The notes under the pieces: generated by a model
Databases searched by the model: none
What the model was told of the DNA's origin: nothing
Seen by the model: the letters and a program-made list of their open reading frames with translations, nothing else
Source: Roseitranquillus sp963776845
GTDB lineage: Bacteria > Pseudomonadota > Alphaproteobacteria > Rhodobacterales > Rhodobacteraceae
NCBI GenBank assembly: GCA_963776845.1
Contig: CAVZOJ010000002.1
Span: 496,001 to 560,000, forward strand
DNA: 64,000 nt
Reading direction: 5' to 3'
Program-made: the position numbers and the translations under genes
Part shown: piece by piece, positions 28,940 through 38,948 of the stretch
Numbering within the stretch: position 1 is the stretch's first letter
Layout: each line of letters begins with the position of its first letter

Positions 28940-29589
28940 CGCTGTGCACCGCTACGTTCTCTCTGCGTCATCTCAAGTCCAGCCGTGGGTCCGGCGGAGA
29001 GAGCCTACGGCGGCACATTCTCTCCGAACGTATACCCCGGTCGACATGATTGCGTCAAAGCAGGTATCGCGCTCGGGCCAGCGCAGTCGAAGACGGCCCG
29101 AAGTGGTGTTTGATTAACATCCGTGACCGCCGCGGCGCCACGTGAAAAAACGGCCGATCGTCCAATGCGCCGCGACCTTAGAAGCGGGATCAGTTTGCCG
29201 CGACGCGCCCTACGACCTTCAGGTTATGAGCCTGTTACCGCACTAAACACAATTCCATTCAACAACAATCGCTTAGGGAGCAATCCTTTGATATAGTTGA
29301 AGCTCTTTCACTCGCTTCAGCCGCATCCAGCCGCACCTGCCTGCACAGAACATGAACAAAACGGCATAAGTCTGTTGCCCCTCCGTTGCCCCGACCATGC
29401 CGAACGAGAAGTGGGACGCGCGACTCCATGGCACTGACCTAGTAGGCTTCGGCGGAGCTAGCCCTGGGCTACCGTCAACGATCGTCAGATGCTCTGTATC
29501 GTGCGAAACCGACGTCGAGGGGCTTTGGCACGTTCTTAGGGTCCATGCTCTAATGCGCCGAGAAGGTTCAAGACCCGGTAGGACGGCCA
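28940..29589. other. 650-bp gene-free stretch containing an island end
   Basis: No convincing coding frame on either strand; one 105-codon frame on the minus strand (29273-29590) lacks ordered composition. The GC content drops between about 29100 and 29600. A 26-bp tRNA-fMet segment lies at 29209-29234. The stretch likely also holds the promoter of the helicase gene. Confidence 0.5.
29209..29234 (-). other. attL/attR-like core: 26-bp piece of tRNA-fMet (anticodon arm)
   Basis: On the minus strand the sequence reads CAGGCTCATAACCTGAAGG and then TCGTAGG. This equals the anticodon stem-loop (CAU) and the start of the T-arm of bacterial initiator tRNA. The bases on both sides do not continue the tRNA. 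This is how an attachment core left by a tyrosine integrase looks. The full tRNA is not in the window. Confidence 0.7.
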
Positions 29590-31813
29590 ATGCATTCTAT
29601 GTTCCAGTTGCCTGCATGGCTGAGGACCCGGACACGGAAGCTCGGTCAGGATCCTCTCGCTTCCGAGGCTGGGACCTCTCCCGAAACGCCCGTCGATCGC
29701 GGCCGAGCGAGGGTGCGGCTGCCTGCGGCCGACAACATCACCCGCCCCGTCATAGACTTGGTGCGACCCCATCTCGCGACACGCGACTGCTTGATCGTCA
29801 CCGGATATCACGACTTCCTTTCGTCGCTCGCCGTCATCCTCCGCGAGGTTCCGCTCCTTGCGCAGGCTCCGAACGATCGCACCGGGGGGGCGAGGTCGAA
29901 GATCCGGATCGCGTACGGGGTCGACACGGCCAGTGCCACGCGACTGCCGGGCCGCGGCCGCGGCCGCGCCGCCGGTGACGAGGCGCGGCGGTATTTCCTC
30001 GAGCGGCACGGTCTGGCAATCGAGGACACGCCCGATCTCATGGCTGTGGTAGCGATGGGCGCGATCGCTCGCGGGGAGATCGATCTCAGGGTCTTCGATG
30101 CGGCGAAGGCGAGCGATGTCCTTGGACTGTCGCAAGCCCGCCGCCTCCACGCCAAGGTGATCACTAGCCCGATCGGAGGCATCGCCGGCAGCGCGAACTT
30201 CTCCCGATCGGGCCTCTACCTCAACGTGGAGTATGACGATGACCTACGCGTTGACGCGGATGACGAGATGGTCCGCGCTGGTGCGAAAGGCCGGCAGGCG
30301 TTCAGCGAGACGATCTGGGACGTCTCGACAGACTGGAACCAAGAGGCGCTCGAGGTCCTCCGGCGTTTGCTTCGCCCAGTCTCGGCGGAGGACGCGGTAG
30401 CGCGAACCGTTGCGGAGCAGAAGGGCTTTCGCCCCTGGCGGATCGACCTCCTTGAGAACCCCGCCGCCGTCACCGGATATCCGCCGCTGCCGTACCAGGT
30501 CGACCTCATCTACGAGGCCGCCTCCATTGTCTACGAGCATGGCTTCGCCCTCGTGAGCGCGCCTGCGGGATCAGGGAAGACACAGGTTGGCATGCAGCTC
30601 GGCTACGTGCTCTCGGAGACCTTCCGCGGCGTCGTGGCGGGCGACGACACTGGCGGGATCCCGAGGGGCGGAGCCGTCGTGATAGCGCCACCGAAGGTGG
30701 TGAAAAACTGGTCGGTCGGATCGCGGCATCTGCGCGCCATTCCGAACACGAAGGTAGCCGTACGGGGGAGTGGGGATGCGAACGCGCGCGACAAGTTCCG
30801 CCGCGATCTTGAAGAGGCGGGCGTGATTCTCCTCGATGAGAGCCATACGGTGACACCTGCCTTCATCAATCCGTCGAACCGGTCCCTAGCAGTCGAGTTC
30901 GCGCCACCGGCGTGGGGCGTGTGTCTGTCGGCGACGCTCCTAGGGAACAACGACGTCGACTGGCTCACCCACCTCCAGGAGAAGCGGGCCTCGATCTTTA
31001 TGTCCCCGGCCTACAACGCCGAGATGAAGTCGGTCTTCAAGTTAGAGGGCAAGGGAAGGAACGAGGACCCCATCTTCCTGGCAGAGCAAGCGTTAAACCC
31101 TCTCAAGGAAACCGAGACGGGCCTCAGCGACGAGACGCGGGCGAAGCTTGCGGAGATGCTGAGCCCCTTCCTCGCACACCGGCAGAGAAGTTGCATTGGT
31201 GAGCGGGACGGGAAGAGCACCACCCTGGGACGGTATCCTGCCATCACCTACCATGGCCGCCCGTCAGAGCTCTTGATCAGCGACGCCCAGGAGAAGGCGA
31301 TCGAGCAGGTAGCAAGGCTCGCGAGCGATCTTGCTCCAGGCAAGCGGCTCACCTCGCGGGAAACGGGACGGTTCGGAACTCTGGCGGAGTTCCGGCACAA
31401 CCAGAACTCGCTCTACGCGCGGAACCTGCTGAATATCGTTCGGGCGAGTTCGGAACTTGCGCTCTGGCAGATGGAGCATGGCGCGATCGGGCGAAATCTT
31501 CGGAATTTTGAGGTTGAGGATCGCGCACGCTCGAGGTCCGCACCCCGGCGCGAAGATCGCCAGGGAAATCTATTCGAAGATATGGTCGAGGAGATCGCCC
31601 CGGATACGCCAAAATGCGACGAGCTCACGAGACTATTGCGGACCTGCTCGATCCAGCGCCTCGATGGCAAGAGAATCAAGGCGGCGCGGAAGATTTAGGA
31701 GAAGCACGTGCGCATTCCGGAGCATTCGGTCAGCGGTTCCGGCGACATCCGGTCGGCCATTCCGACGCATCCGGTCACCGGGTCGCGTCGCCGCTGAGCT
31801 GGGTTTCGTCGTG

Positions 31814-32584
31814 TCAGCCACGGGCCTGCGCGTCAATCTCTGAGGCAGCGTCCGGCCCGGTCTTCTTCCGCATCGAAGGTCCGTCGAGGTCGAGCCGGTA
31901 GGCGTTGTGGACGAGGCGGTCGAGGATGGCGTCGGCGAAGGTCGGTTCGCCGACGACGTCGTGCCAGGCGTCGACGGGAAGCTGGCTGGTGATCAGCGTG
32001 GAGCCGGCGCCGTATCGGTCCTCGACGATCTCCATGAGGTCGCGCCGCTGACTGGCGGTGAGCCGGTCGGGACCCCAGTCATCAAGGATCAGCAAGTCCA
32101 CCCTGACGAGACTGCGGAACAGCCGCGGGAACCGGCCATCGCCGTGCGCGAGCTCGAGCTCGGCGAAGAGCCGGGGCAGCCGCTTGTAGATGACGGTGCG
32201 GTCGTCGCGGCAGGCTTTCTGGCCGAGGGCGCTGGCGAGCCAGGTCTTGCCAACCCCGCAGGGGCCGGTGATCAGCAGGTTGCGCTTCTCGGCGATCCAT
32301 CTGCCTGTCGCCAGCCTCTGGAACAGCGCCTTGTCGAGCTTGCGGGGCGTCCGGTAGTCGACGTCCTCGATGGCGGCGCCAGCCTGGCGCAGCTTCGCGG
32401 CGCGCATCCGGGTCTGGAAGCGCCTGGTGTTCCGGCTGGCGACCTCGCGATCGATGAGCAGGGCGAGCCATTCGGGGTGGGTAAGGTCGCCGGCCGCGTC
32501 CTGCGCCTGCAACTCGGTGAAGGCTTCGGCCATGCCGTCGAGCCGGAGGGCTCTCAGCTGGTCGAGCGTGGGATGGTCGAGCAT
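31814..32584 (-). CDS. istB: IS21 helper ATPase IstB
   Basis: 256 residues from ATG at 32584. AAA+ ATPase that selects the target and activates IstA. Walker A is ITGPCGVGKTWLASALG at about residue 100; Walker B is LLILDDWGPDRL at about 168. It lies just downstream of istA. Confidence 0.93.
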   Translation of the reverse strand: MLDHPTLDQLRALRLDGMAEAFTELQAQDAAGDLTHPEWLALLIDREVASRNTRRFQTRMRAAKLRQAGAAIEDVDYRTPRKLDKALFQRLATGRWIAEKRNLLITGPCGVGKTWLASALGQKACRDDRTVIYKRLPRLFAELELAHGDGRFPRLFRSLVRVDLLILDDWGPDRLTASQRRDLMEIVEDRYGAGSTLITSQLPVDAWHDVVGEPTFADAILDRLVHNAYRLDLDGPSMRKKTGPDAASEIDAQARG

Positions 32585-32594
32585 CGTCTCTCCT

Positions 32595-34124
32595 TCAGTG
32601 GAAGTATCCGGCGCCGCGGATGTTGAGGTGAGTGATCGCTGGCCCGTCCGCGGCATCCTCGGGCCGCCGGCGATCGAGGTTGTTCCTGAGGATCGAGTTC
32701 ACCGAGGTGTAGGAGCGTGCGCCGATCTCGAGCGCCCGCGTGCAGGCGGCCTCGAGCCTGTCGCGGCCATGGGTCCGGGCCAGGCGCAGGATGCCGAGGC
32801 AGGAGCGGAAGCCCTGCTCGGGATGGGTGCGCTCGCGCAGTATCACCTCGACCAGGGTCGACGTGCCGGGCCCGATCCCGGCGGCCTGACGCCGCAGCTT
32901 CTCCGGCGTCCAGTCGGCATGGCGCCGATGGCTCGACGGCATGTGGTCGCGCAGGGTGGTGTGCTGCCGGTTCGACGAGGTGCGGGCGTGCGCCGCGACC
33001 CGTGCGCCGCGGTGGAAGATCTCCACCGTCCTCGCGGTGATCCGCACCCAGACCTGCTCGCGCAGGAGCGCGTAGGGCACCGAGTAGTAATGCTTCTCGA
33101 CCTCGACGTGGTAGTCGAGCCCGACGGCACGCTGCCGCCACTCGGCGTAGACGTATGGCACCTGCGGCAGCGGCTTCAGCGCCGGTCGCTCCAGCTCCTC
33201 GAAGAGCACGCGCCGGCTGGCGCCGAGGTGCCGGGTGACGCGGTGGTTGAGGCGGTCAAGCAGCTCGCGGATGGCCTCGTTGATCTCCGAGAGCGAGAAG
33301 AACCTGCGGTTCCTCAGCCGCGCGATGATCCAGCGCTCGGCGATCTGCACCGCAACCTCGACCTTTGCCTTGTCGCGCGGCTTGCGCGGCCGCGCCGGAA
33401 CCACCGCGGTGTCGTAATGCGCGGCCATGTCGGCGTAGGTGCGGTTCACCGCCGGCTCGTAGAAGCAGGCCTTGGTGACGCCGGCCTTGAGGTTGTCCGA
33501 GACGATCTGGCCGGGCACGCCGCCGAAATAGGACAGCGCCCGGCAGTGCGCGCCGATCCAGTCGGAGAGCCCCTGCGTCCAGGTCGCCTCTGCGTAGGTG
33601 TAGTTCGAGGCGCCGAGCGCGGCGACGAAGAGCTGCGCCTCGCGGACCTCGCCGGTCGCGGGGTCGATCACCTCGAGCGTGGTGCCGGCGTAGTCGACGA
33701 ACATCCGCTCGCCGGCGACATGGTGCTGGCGCATGGTCGGCGAGAGGCGCCGTTCCCAGCGGCGGTAGAGTTCGCAGAACCGGCTGTAGCCGTAGCCGTC
33801 GGGATGAACGGCGCGGTGCTCCTCCCAAAGGAGCGACAGCGTCACGCCCTTGCGCCGCAGCTCGCGGTGGACCGCAGCCCAGTCCGGCTGGGATCGCACG
33901 GCCCGCGTCTCGCCGCCGGTCGGATGGAACAGTCGGCGCTCCAACTCGGCATCCGTCAGCTCGGCAGGGAGCGGCCATGACAGCCCCGTCCGCTCCAGGC
34001 GCTTCACGTACTCGCTGGCTGTCGACTGGCTCACCCCGAGGCTCGCCGCGATCTTCCGCGTCGAGAACCCGCTGGCGCGCAGCCGCATCGCGTCCCTGAT
34101 CTTCCGCATCGGCAATCTCTTCAT
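32595..34124 (-). CDS. istA: IS21 transposase IstA
   Basis: 509 residues in one frame. N-terminal HTH (STRKIAASLGVSQSTASEYV), then the DDE core: MFVDYAGTTLEVI with the first Asp, FGGVPGQIVSDNLKAGV with the second, and PRKPRDKAKVEVAVQIAERW with the Glu. The C-terminal region has HYYSVPYALLREQVWVRIT. It is different from the istA at 19182, so the two IS21 elements are distinct. Confidence 0.93.
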   Translation of the reverse strand: MKRLPMRKIRDAMRLRASGFSTRKIAASLGVSQSTASEYVKRLERTGLSWPLPAELTDAELERRLFHPTGGETRAVRSQPDWAAVHRELRRKGVTLSLLWEEHRAVHPDGYGYSRFCELYRRWERRLSPTMRQHHVAGERMFVDYAGTTLEVIDPATGEVREAQLFVAALGASNYTYAEATWTQGLSDWIGAHCRALSYFGGVPGQIVSDNLKAGVTKACFYEPAVNRTYADMAAHYDTAVVPARPRKPRDKAKVEVAVQIAERWIIARLRNRRFFSLSEINEAIRELLDRLNHRVTRHLGASRRVLFEELERPALKPLPQVPYVYAEWRQRAVGLDYHVEVEKHYYSVPYALLREQVWVRITARTVEIFHRGARVAAHARTSSNRQHTTLRDHMPSSHRRHADWTPEKLRRQAAGIGPGTSTLVEVILRERTHPEQGFRSCLGILRLARTHGRDRLEAACTRALEIGARSYTSVNSILRNNLDRRRPEDAADGPAITHLNIRGAGYFH

Positions 34125-35947
34125 CGGGCTCCCCGCACTCCATCAGGAGCGCGAGGCTACCCGCCGCAGGATCGCCCAGCAGCGCCGCTACCCGAGGTCC
34201 GGCAGGGTGACCGGATGCCCCGGAATCGGTGACCGGATCAGATCGGAATCACCGACCGGATGAAATCGGAACGCCTGACCGGATGGCCCCGGTGCGTGCA
34301 GAAGCACGACCGCGTCGTATTCCTTGCGGAGCGTGTGAACACGCTACAGCTCTTCGCCGAGCGCCTCGCGCAGGACGGCTCCGACCACCAGATCTATCTC
34401 GTTTCCGGCAACGTCTCGAAGAAATCAGATGATGTTGACGAGGAGAACATACTCAGGGCGCTCCTCGGGATCGACACGCCGTCCTACAAGGTCATCTCGA
34501 AGGGGGAGGATGTTGAGAGGTACTTTCGGGAGGACTCGAACAAGAGAGCCGAGGGCAAGGCATCACTCTTTATGACCTACCAGATGGCCGAGGGCATAAA
34601 TCTCCAGAGCTGCGACACGCTTGTGGGACTCGGGATCACCTCGAACATCACCAACCTGATCCAAGGCCTCGGCAAAGTCGACCGCATCGACAGTCCGTTT
34701 CGCAGGGTTCACTACTACCTGGTCGATGTGCCGACTCCTGCCGTGGCATCAGACGAGAAGGCTACCCAGAGGCTTGAGAAGTTCCGGGCGCTCACCGCGC
34801 GGGAGAGGGTCGCCCGCGCCCCAAGCGTCAGCCGGGACACCGAAGAAATCTTTCGCGATACGATCGACTTCCTCGAGGAGAGGCGGTCGCTTCGAGACAA
34901 GAACTACCACGACCTTCTGTCGAGCATCCGTGAGACGATAGCCCCCGCCAGGTATCGTGAGATTGCCGCCCTCGACATCGAGGGCCTCTGGGGTGCAGAG
35001 CTCGCGATCCTGCCAGCCAGCCGTCGCATGACGATCCTGCACCTCAGGGGGGCCGACGGCGCGGGCTCTGGCCCCGGGCGGAGAATGGCACCGCCGCGCC
35101 TTCTGATGATCGATGACGACGGGCAGCTCGATAATAACCAGATCTCTTGTGCCCGCTTCCTAAGGCAGGCTTACGAGGAGACGGTTGCACGCGGACTGCA
35201 CCGCGTCGCCCCGCAGATTGACGATCTCATGTCGGCAATTGAGCGCCTGGGTGAGCAGGTGGCGCACCTTAAGGAGTGGGATCTTCGCCCCGAACGCACC
35301 GAGTCGCTCCTGATCTCATTGTCTACTTTTCTCGCGCCCGCGCTGGGCCTCGACGCGCGCGTCGCCAATCTCGATCAGGAGCTCTTCGGAGATATCGGGC
35401 TCGATGGCATCGAAGTTCTCTGCGAGACATGGGCGCGCCATCTCGATCCATACTGGATCCGCGCCAAACAGGCGGTGCGCGAGAGCATCGTCCAAGACCG
35501 CGCGGCCGAATACATCTCGCTCGACGAGATCACGCAAGCGCTGGAGGATGACATGCTCGCAGCCGGAGCTCTCCGCGAGAGAATGCTGAAATCCTTCCAA
35601 CTGGTCGCTGCATCGAGTTCCCAGGATTCACGCAGGGTAGCCGCTCGGATCGCGACGGCGATGGTCACGGTGTAGGAGCCGCTTCGCTGCCCAGCCCCCC
35701 GCTCATGGCAGCGCCCGCGCGCAAGCGCCCTTATGTTGCCGTTCGAAACTCGCTTCCGCGGCACTTGGTGCCTCTGATCAACCGTCCTGTTCTTCGAGAG
35801 ATGCACAGCTCCGCCGCCGAAGGCACGTCGACACACCTGCGTTATCCGCGCGAGTTCCGATGGCGGGACGCGCGCCGATGGCTTGGGTGCAGCGCAGCGA
35901 TGGTAGTGGTAGGAGTGGGCACAGCAGAACCAACCGCGGGACAGAGA

Positions 35948-36862
35948 ATGGAAGTTCCTTGGAAGCACGAGCGGTGCATTCTGTGCCGAATGGAGTCGAG
36001 GCTGACGGAAGAGCACTTAATTCCGAGGAGTCTCGGCGGGATGCTCACCAGCCGGGTCCTCTGCAAGTCATGCAACGACGCGCTCGGGAAAAGCTTTGAG
36101 GCGAAAGCTCGGTTCGCACCGGAGTTGCGCAAGGCCGTAGCCACGCACCGCAAGGACCTACCAGCAGATTTTCTTGATTCCCTTGAGATTGGTACGGAGT
36201 ACATCTCAGACTACGGCGGATTAAGCGCCAGGCAAAGGGTCCGAAAGGACGGCTCCCTGAGTGTAGTCAGATTGGACGACGGCTCTATCATCGTTCCTGA
36301 GGGGGAGACGCCCGCGAAACTCACCGAGATCATGCGCGGGCATGGCTCCGACCCTACCGAAATCGCTGAGGCGCTTCGGAACTGGGAGACTGCACCGCCA
36401 GACGAAATTCGTGATATTGGCGGAGGCAGAGTAGTACGAAAATGGGAGGATCACGCCGCCCAGCCTTCCTATACTGAGGCCCCGATCAATCCGCTAGTTC
36501 TGGTGAAGATTGCCTTCGAGTTCGTGGCACTTCTTGTTGGCGGCTCGATTTACGCAACGCATTCCGGAATCGACGCGACCCGGCAGGCCCTTCGGACAAA
36601 TGATGAGGCGTTTGCCCGCTCCGCGGTCGCGATTCGCGTCGCGCGTCAGAGCGAGCCGCTTCACGGGATCGCCTTTATGGGCAATGATCCGGAGGCGCGC
36701 TTCCGCGTGAGGCTGTTCGGAACGTTGGATTACCACGTCGCTATCCCAAGTCTGAAGATCGCTCACCCCCGCTTCGTATACACGCACCTCCTCCGCACCG
36801 GAGAAGAAGTCGCGCAGGAGTTAACAGTGCAGGATGGTTCGCGGGCAGGCGGCGCCACATAG
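35948..36862 (+). CDS. HNH endonuclease-domain protein
   Basis: 304 residues from ATG at 35948. The first 45 residues hold a zinc-bracketed HNH nuclease: CILC, then EEHLIPRSLGG with the catalytic His, then LCKSCNDALG. The rest (about 250 residues) is a mixed domain of unknown fold with VKIAFEFVALLVGG, a likely buried helix. An upstream ATG at 35705 is in frame but adds low-complexity sequence. It follows the helicase gene on the same strand, 273 bases after its stop, and may work with it. Confidence 0.78.
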   Translation: MEVPWKHERCILCRMESRLTEEHLIPRSLGGMLTSRVLCKSCNDALGKSFEAKARFAPELRKAVATHRKDLPADFLDSLEIGTEYISDYGGLSARQRVRKDGSLSVVRLDDGSIIVPEGETPAKLTEIMRGHGSDPTEIAEALRNWETAPPDEIRDIGGGRVVRKWEDHAAQPSYTEAPINPLVLVKIAFEFVALLVGGSIYATHSGIDATRQALRTNDEAFARSAVAIRVARQSEPLHGIAFMGNDPEARFRVRLFGTLDYHVAIPSLKIAHPRFVYTHLLRTGEEVAQELTVQDGSRAGGAT

Positions 36863-37113
36863 GAGCTTGATATGGTGAATGATTCGAAAAATGATGATCT
36901 GCGTATGCGGGGGGCGGCAGCGCGACAAGCCGCTAGCGGCAGACCGGAAATCGGGGTCCGCACTTTGGGTCCGCAGGTCCGCACCTGCCCCCGATCTCCG
37001 ACACCAGCGCTACGCAGTGCGCTTATCCCGCAGGGCGAACGCCTGCTCCAGTGCACAGGGACTGTCGCGTATCTGCTTGCATAAACTGCAAGCGCGCGTA
37101 TGTTGGAGGCTGG
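36863..37113. other. Intergenic stretch before hicA, nothing identified
   Basis: About 250 bases without a convincing frame. A tandem GGTCCGCACTTTGGGTCCGC motif is visible near 36955. The hicAB promoter should be here. Confidence 0.35.
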
Positions 37114-37368
37114 ATGAACAGGAAGAATCGCAAGGTCCTTGCAGCCGTCTTCACAGACCCGGTCTCCGGCACGATCGAGTGGGCCGCCATCGAAGGTCTG
37201 CTCCTCGCCGCCGGCGCAAGGCTGATCGAGGGACGCGGATCCCGGGTGCGGTTCGAGAAGGATGGCGAGGTGGCCACCTTCCACCGCCCGCATCCGGCGA
37301 AGGAGGCGAAGAGGTATCAAGTGCGCGAGGCGCGCGACTTCCTGAGCAGGATTGGAGTGAGGCCATGA
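37114..37368 (+). CDS. hicA: HicA-type toxin (mRNA interferase)
   Basis: 84 residues. The double-stranded RNA-binding-like fold of HicA is seen in WAAIEGLLLAAGARLIEGRG followed by SRVRFEKDGEVATFHRPHP, where the last His lies in the catalytic GxxxxFHxPH-like turn. The end KRYQVREARDFLSRIGV is typical. The stop overlaps the hicB start (ATGA). Confidence 0.88.
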   Translation: MNRKNRKVLAAVFTDPVSGTIEWAAIEGLLLAAGARLIEGRGSRVRFEKDGEVATFHRPHPAKEAKRYQVREARDFLSRIGVRP

Positions 37369-37697
37369 CCAGCGCGATGAGCTACAAGGGCTATGCAGCA
37401 CGCGTCGAGTACGACGATGACGACCAGATCTTCACGGGCCTGATTGCGGGCATTCGCGATTCGGTGAGCTTCCACGCCGACACCGTGAAAGGCCTGCAGG
37501 ACGCTTTCCACGAGGCGGTCGACGACTACCTCGAGACCTGCGCCAAGCTCGGCAAGGACCCGCAGAAGGCCTATTCCGGCCAAGTCATGTTCCGGGTCGA
37601 TCCCGAGGTTCACCGAAAGGCGGCGCTGGCCGCCGATCTGGCCGGGAAGAGCCTCAACCAGTGGGCCGAGGAAGTTCTGACCCGCGCCACGAAATAG
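37365..37697 (+). CDS. hicB: HicB-type antitoxin
   Basis: 110 residues. The N-terminal HicB fold (YKGYAARVEYDDDDQIFTGL, IRDSVSFHADTVKGL) is followed by a C-terminal ribbon-helix-helix DNA-binding part (VMFRVDPEVHRKAALAADLA, GKSLNQWAEEVL). It neutralises HicA and should repress the operon. Coupled to hicA by a 4-base overlap. Confidence 0.9.
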   Translation: MTSAMSYKGYAARVEYDDDDQIFTGLIAGIRDSVSFHADTVKGLQDAFHEAVDDYLETCAKLGKDPQKAYSGQVMFRVDPEVHRKAALAADLAGKSLNQWAEEVLTRATK

Positions 37698-37787
37698 GGA
37701 GACCCGCTCGCACTCCCACAGATGGGAAGCGTTCGGAGCCACGGTGGAGGATCCGTCCTCCTCACGAACCGACAGCGTGGCCGGCAA

Positions 37788-38948
37788 TCATCCTGCGGCG
37801 ACCTCGATCCACGTCGAGCCTCTATGCGAGGAGTTCACGCAGGCGTCGATGAAGGCCATGCCGAAGAGGCCGTCCGAGATGCCGGGAACGTTGACGCCCT
37901 TTTCCGGCGCGGTGCCCTCGCGGTGCGCCCGGATCGCGGCCGCGGCCTCGGCATAAAGATTGGCAAAGCCCTCGAGATAGCCCTCGGGATGGCCGCCGGG
38001 AATGCGGCTAAGCCGGTTCGCGGCTTCGCCGGCGCCGGGCCCGCCCCGAGTCAGCAGCCGCTTCGGCTCGCCATAGGGCGAGTGCCAGAGTTCGTTCGGC
38101 TGCTCCTGCTGCCAGTCGAGGCCGCCCTTGTCGCCATAGATGCGCAGGCGAAGGGCGTTCTCGTTGCCCGGCGCCACCTGGCTGCACCAGAGCATGCCGC
38201 GGGCGCCGCCCGCGAAGCGCAGGAGGACATTGGCGTTATCGTCGAGTCGCCGCCCGGAGACGAAGCTCTGCAGGTCGGCGCTGAGGCTTTCGAGCTCGAG
38301 CCCGGAAACGAACCGCGCGAGGTGGATCGCATGGGTGCCGATGTCGCCGGTCGCCCCGCCAGCGCCCGAGCGCGCCGGGTCGGTGCGCCAATCCGCCTGC
38401 TTCGCGTCGAGCGCTTCGGTCAGCCAGTCCTGCGCATATTCCACTTGAACCAGACGGACGCTGCCGATCTCGCCGGCGGCGACCATCGCCCGCGCCTGCC
38501 GCACCATCGGATAGGCGGTATAGTTGTGCGTCAGCACGAAGAGCGCATCCGAGTCCGTCACCGCAAGGCGGAACGCCGCGGCGTCGGCCAGGCTGGTCGT
38601 CAGCGGCTTGTCACAGATCACATGGATTCCCCGCTCGAGGAACGCGCGGGCCGCCGGCAGGTGCATGTGGTTCGGGGTGACGATGGCGACGGCCTCGATC
38701 CCGTCCGCGCGTTCCGCCTCGCTTTCGGCCATCAGTGCAAAATCGTCGTAGCTCCGGTCTTGCGTGAGGCCAAGTTCGGCCCCCGAGGCGCGCGCCTTCT
38801 CCGGCGTCGAGGAGAGCGCGCCCGCGACCAGCTGGAAATGCCCATCGAGCCGAGCCGCGAATCGGTGGACGCCGCCGATGAAGGCGCCCTGTCCGCCGCC
38901 GACCATGCCAAGCTGGATCGGCCCCTGGCGATCTCTGAACCGGCTCAT
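37788..38948 (-). CDS. Gfo/Idh/MocA oxidoreductase, candidate LgdC-type reductase
   Basis: 386 residues. Rossmann motif LGMVGGGQGAFIGGVHR at residues 12-28, then EAVAIVTPNHMHLPAA and the catalytic HVICDKPLTTS (E/D-K-P). The C-terminal half has GGATGDIGTHAIHLARF with the conserved His. NAD(P)-dependent sugar oxidoreductase. In a cluster with two TIM-barrel enzymes and a second Gfo/Idh, this is the candidate for the final reduction of the 3-keto-sugar. The start overlaps the stop of the upstream TIM-barrel gene. Confidence 0.8.
   Translation of the reverse strand: MSRFRDRQGPIQLGMVGGGQGAFIGGVHRFAARLDGHFQLVAGALSSTPEKARASGAELGLTQDRSYDDFALMAESEAERADGIEAVAIVTPNHMHLPAARAFLERGIHVICDKPLTTSLADAAAFRLAVTDSDALFVLTHNYTAYPMVRQARAMVAAGEIGSVRLVQVEYAQDWLTEALDAKQADWRTDPARSGAGGATGDIGTHAIHLARFVSGLELESLSADLQSFVSGRRLDDNANVLLRFAGGARGMLWCSQVAPGNENALRLRIYGDKGGLDWQQEQPNELWHSPYGEPKRLLTRGGPGAGEAANRLSRIPGGHPEGYLEGFANLYAEAAAAIRAHREGTAPEKGVNVPGISDGLFGMAFIDACVNSSHRGSTWIEVAAG

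Larger units (their letters stand above)
31709..34300 (-). mobile_element. Intact IS21-family insertion sequence
   Basis: 2,592 bp beginning TG and ending CA. The flanks carry the 8-bp direct repeat GAAGCACG at 31701-31708 and 34301-34308, a normal IS21 target duplication. Both ends hold several copies of a CCGGTC/CCGGAT-type motif, the usual multiple IstA binding sites. istA and istB are both intact. Confidence 0.92.
29590..35675 (+). pseudogene. Phospholipase-D-like / SNF2-type helicase fusion, interrupted by IS21
   Basis: Joining 29590-31708 to 34309-35675 (removing the IS21 and one 8-bp duplication) gives exactly 1,162 codons in one frame. Residues 60-230 form a PLD-like nuclease domain with RLHAKVITSPIGGIAGSANF (H-x-K and N). 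Residues 300-600 form a superfamily 2 ATPase with Walker A SAPAGSGKTQ (about 324), DESH box ILLDESHTV (about 416) and CLSATLLGN. The part after the IS is the helicase C-lobe (VVFLAERVNTLQLF, YQMAEGINLQ, IQGLGKVDRIDSPF) plus a 350-residue tail. A TAG codon at 31696-31698 stops the frame four codons before the insertion. PLD-helicase fusions occur in defence loci; it is next to an HNH nuclease. Confidence 0.82.

Noticed and set aside
29273..29590. 105-codon minus-strand ORF next to the tRNA-fMet piece
   Set aside because: No ordered composition or family resemblance and no ribosome site; it covers the probable promoter of the helicase gene.
32370..33980. 536-codon open frame on the plus strand
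   Set aside because: Antisense to the intact istA/istB pair of IS21.
35705..35947. N-terminal extension of the HNH protein
   Set aside because: The added 81 residues are low-complexity and Arg/Ala-rich without structure; the zinc/HNH domain begins right after the ATG at 35948.
22766..37700. A right-hand attachment repeat of the tRNA-Ser 3' end
   Set aside because: I looked for a second GGTTCGAATCCCATCGTCTC sequence in the window and did not find one; the element's right end cannot be set.
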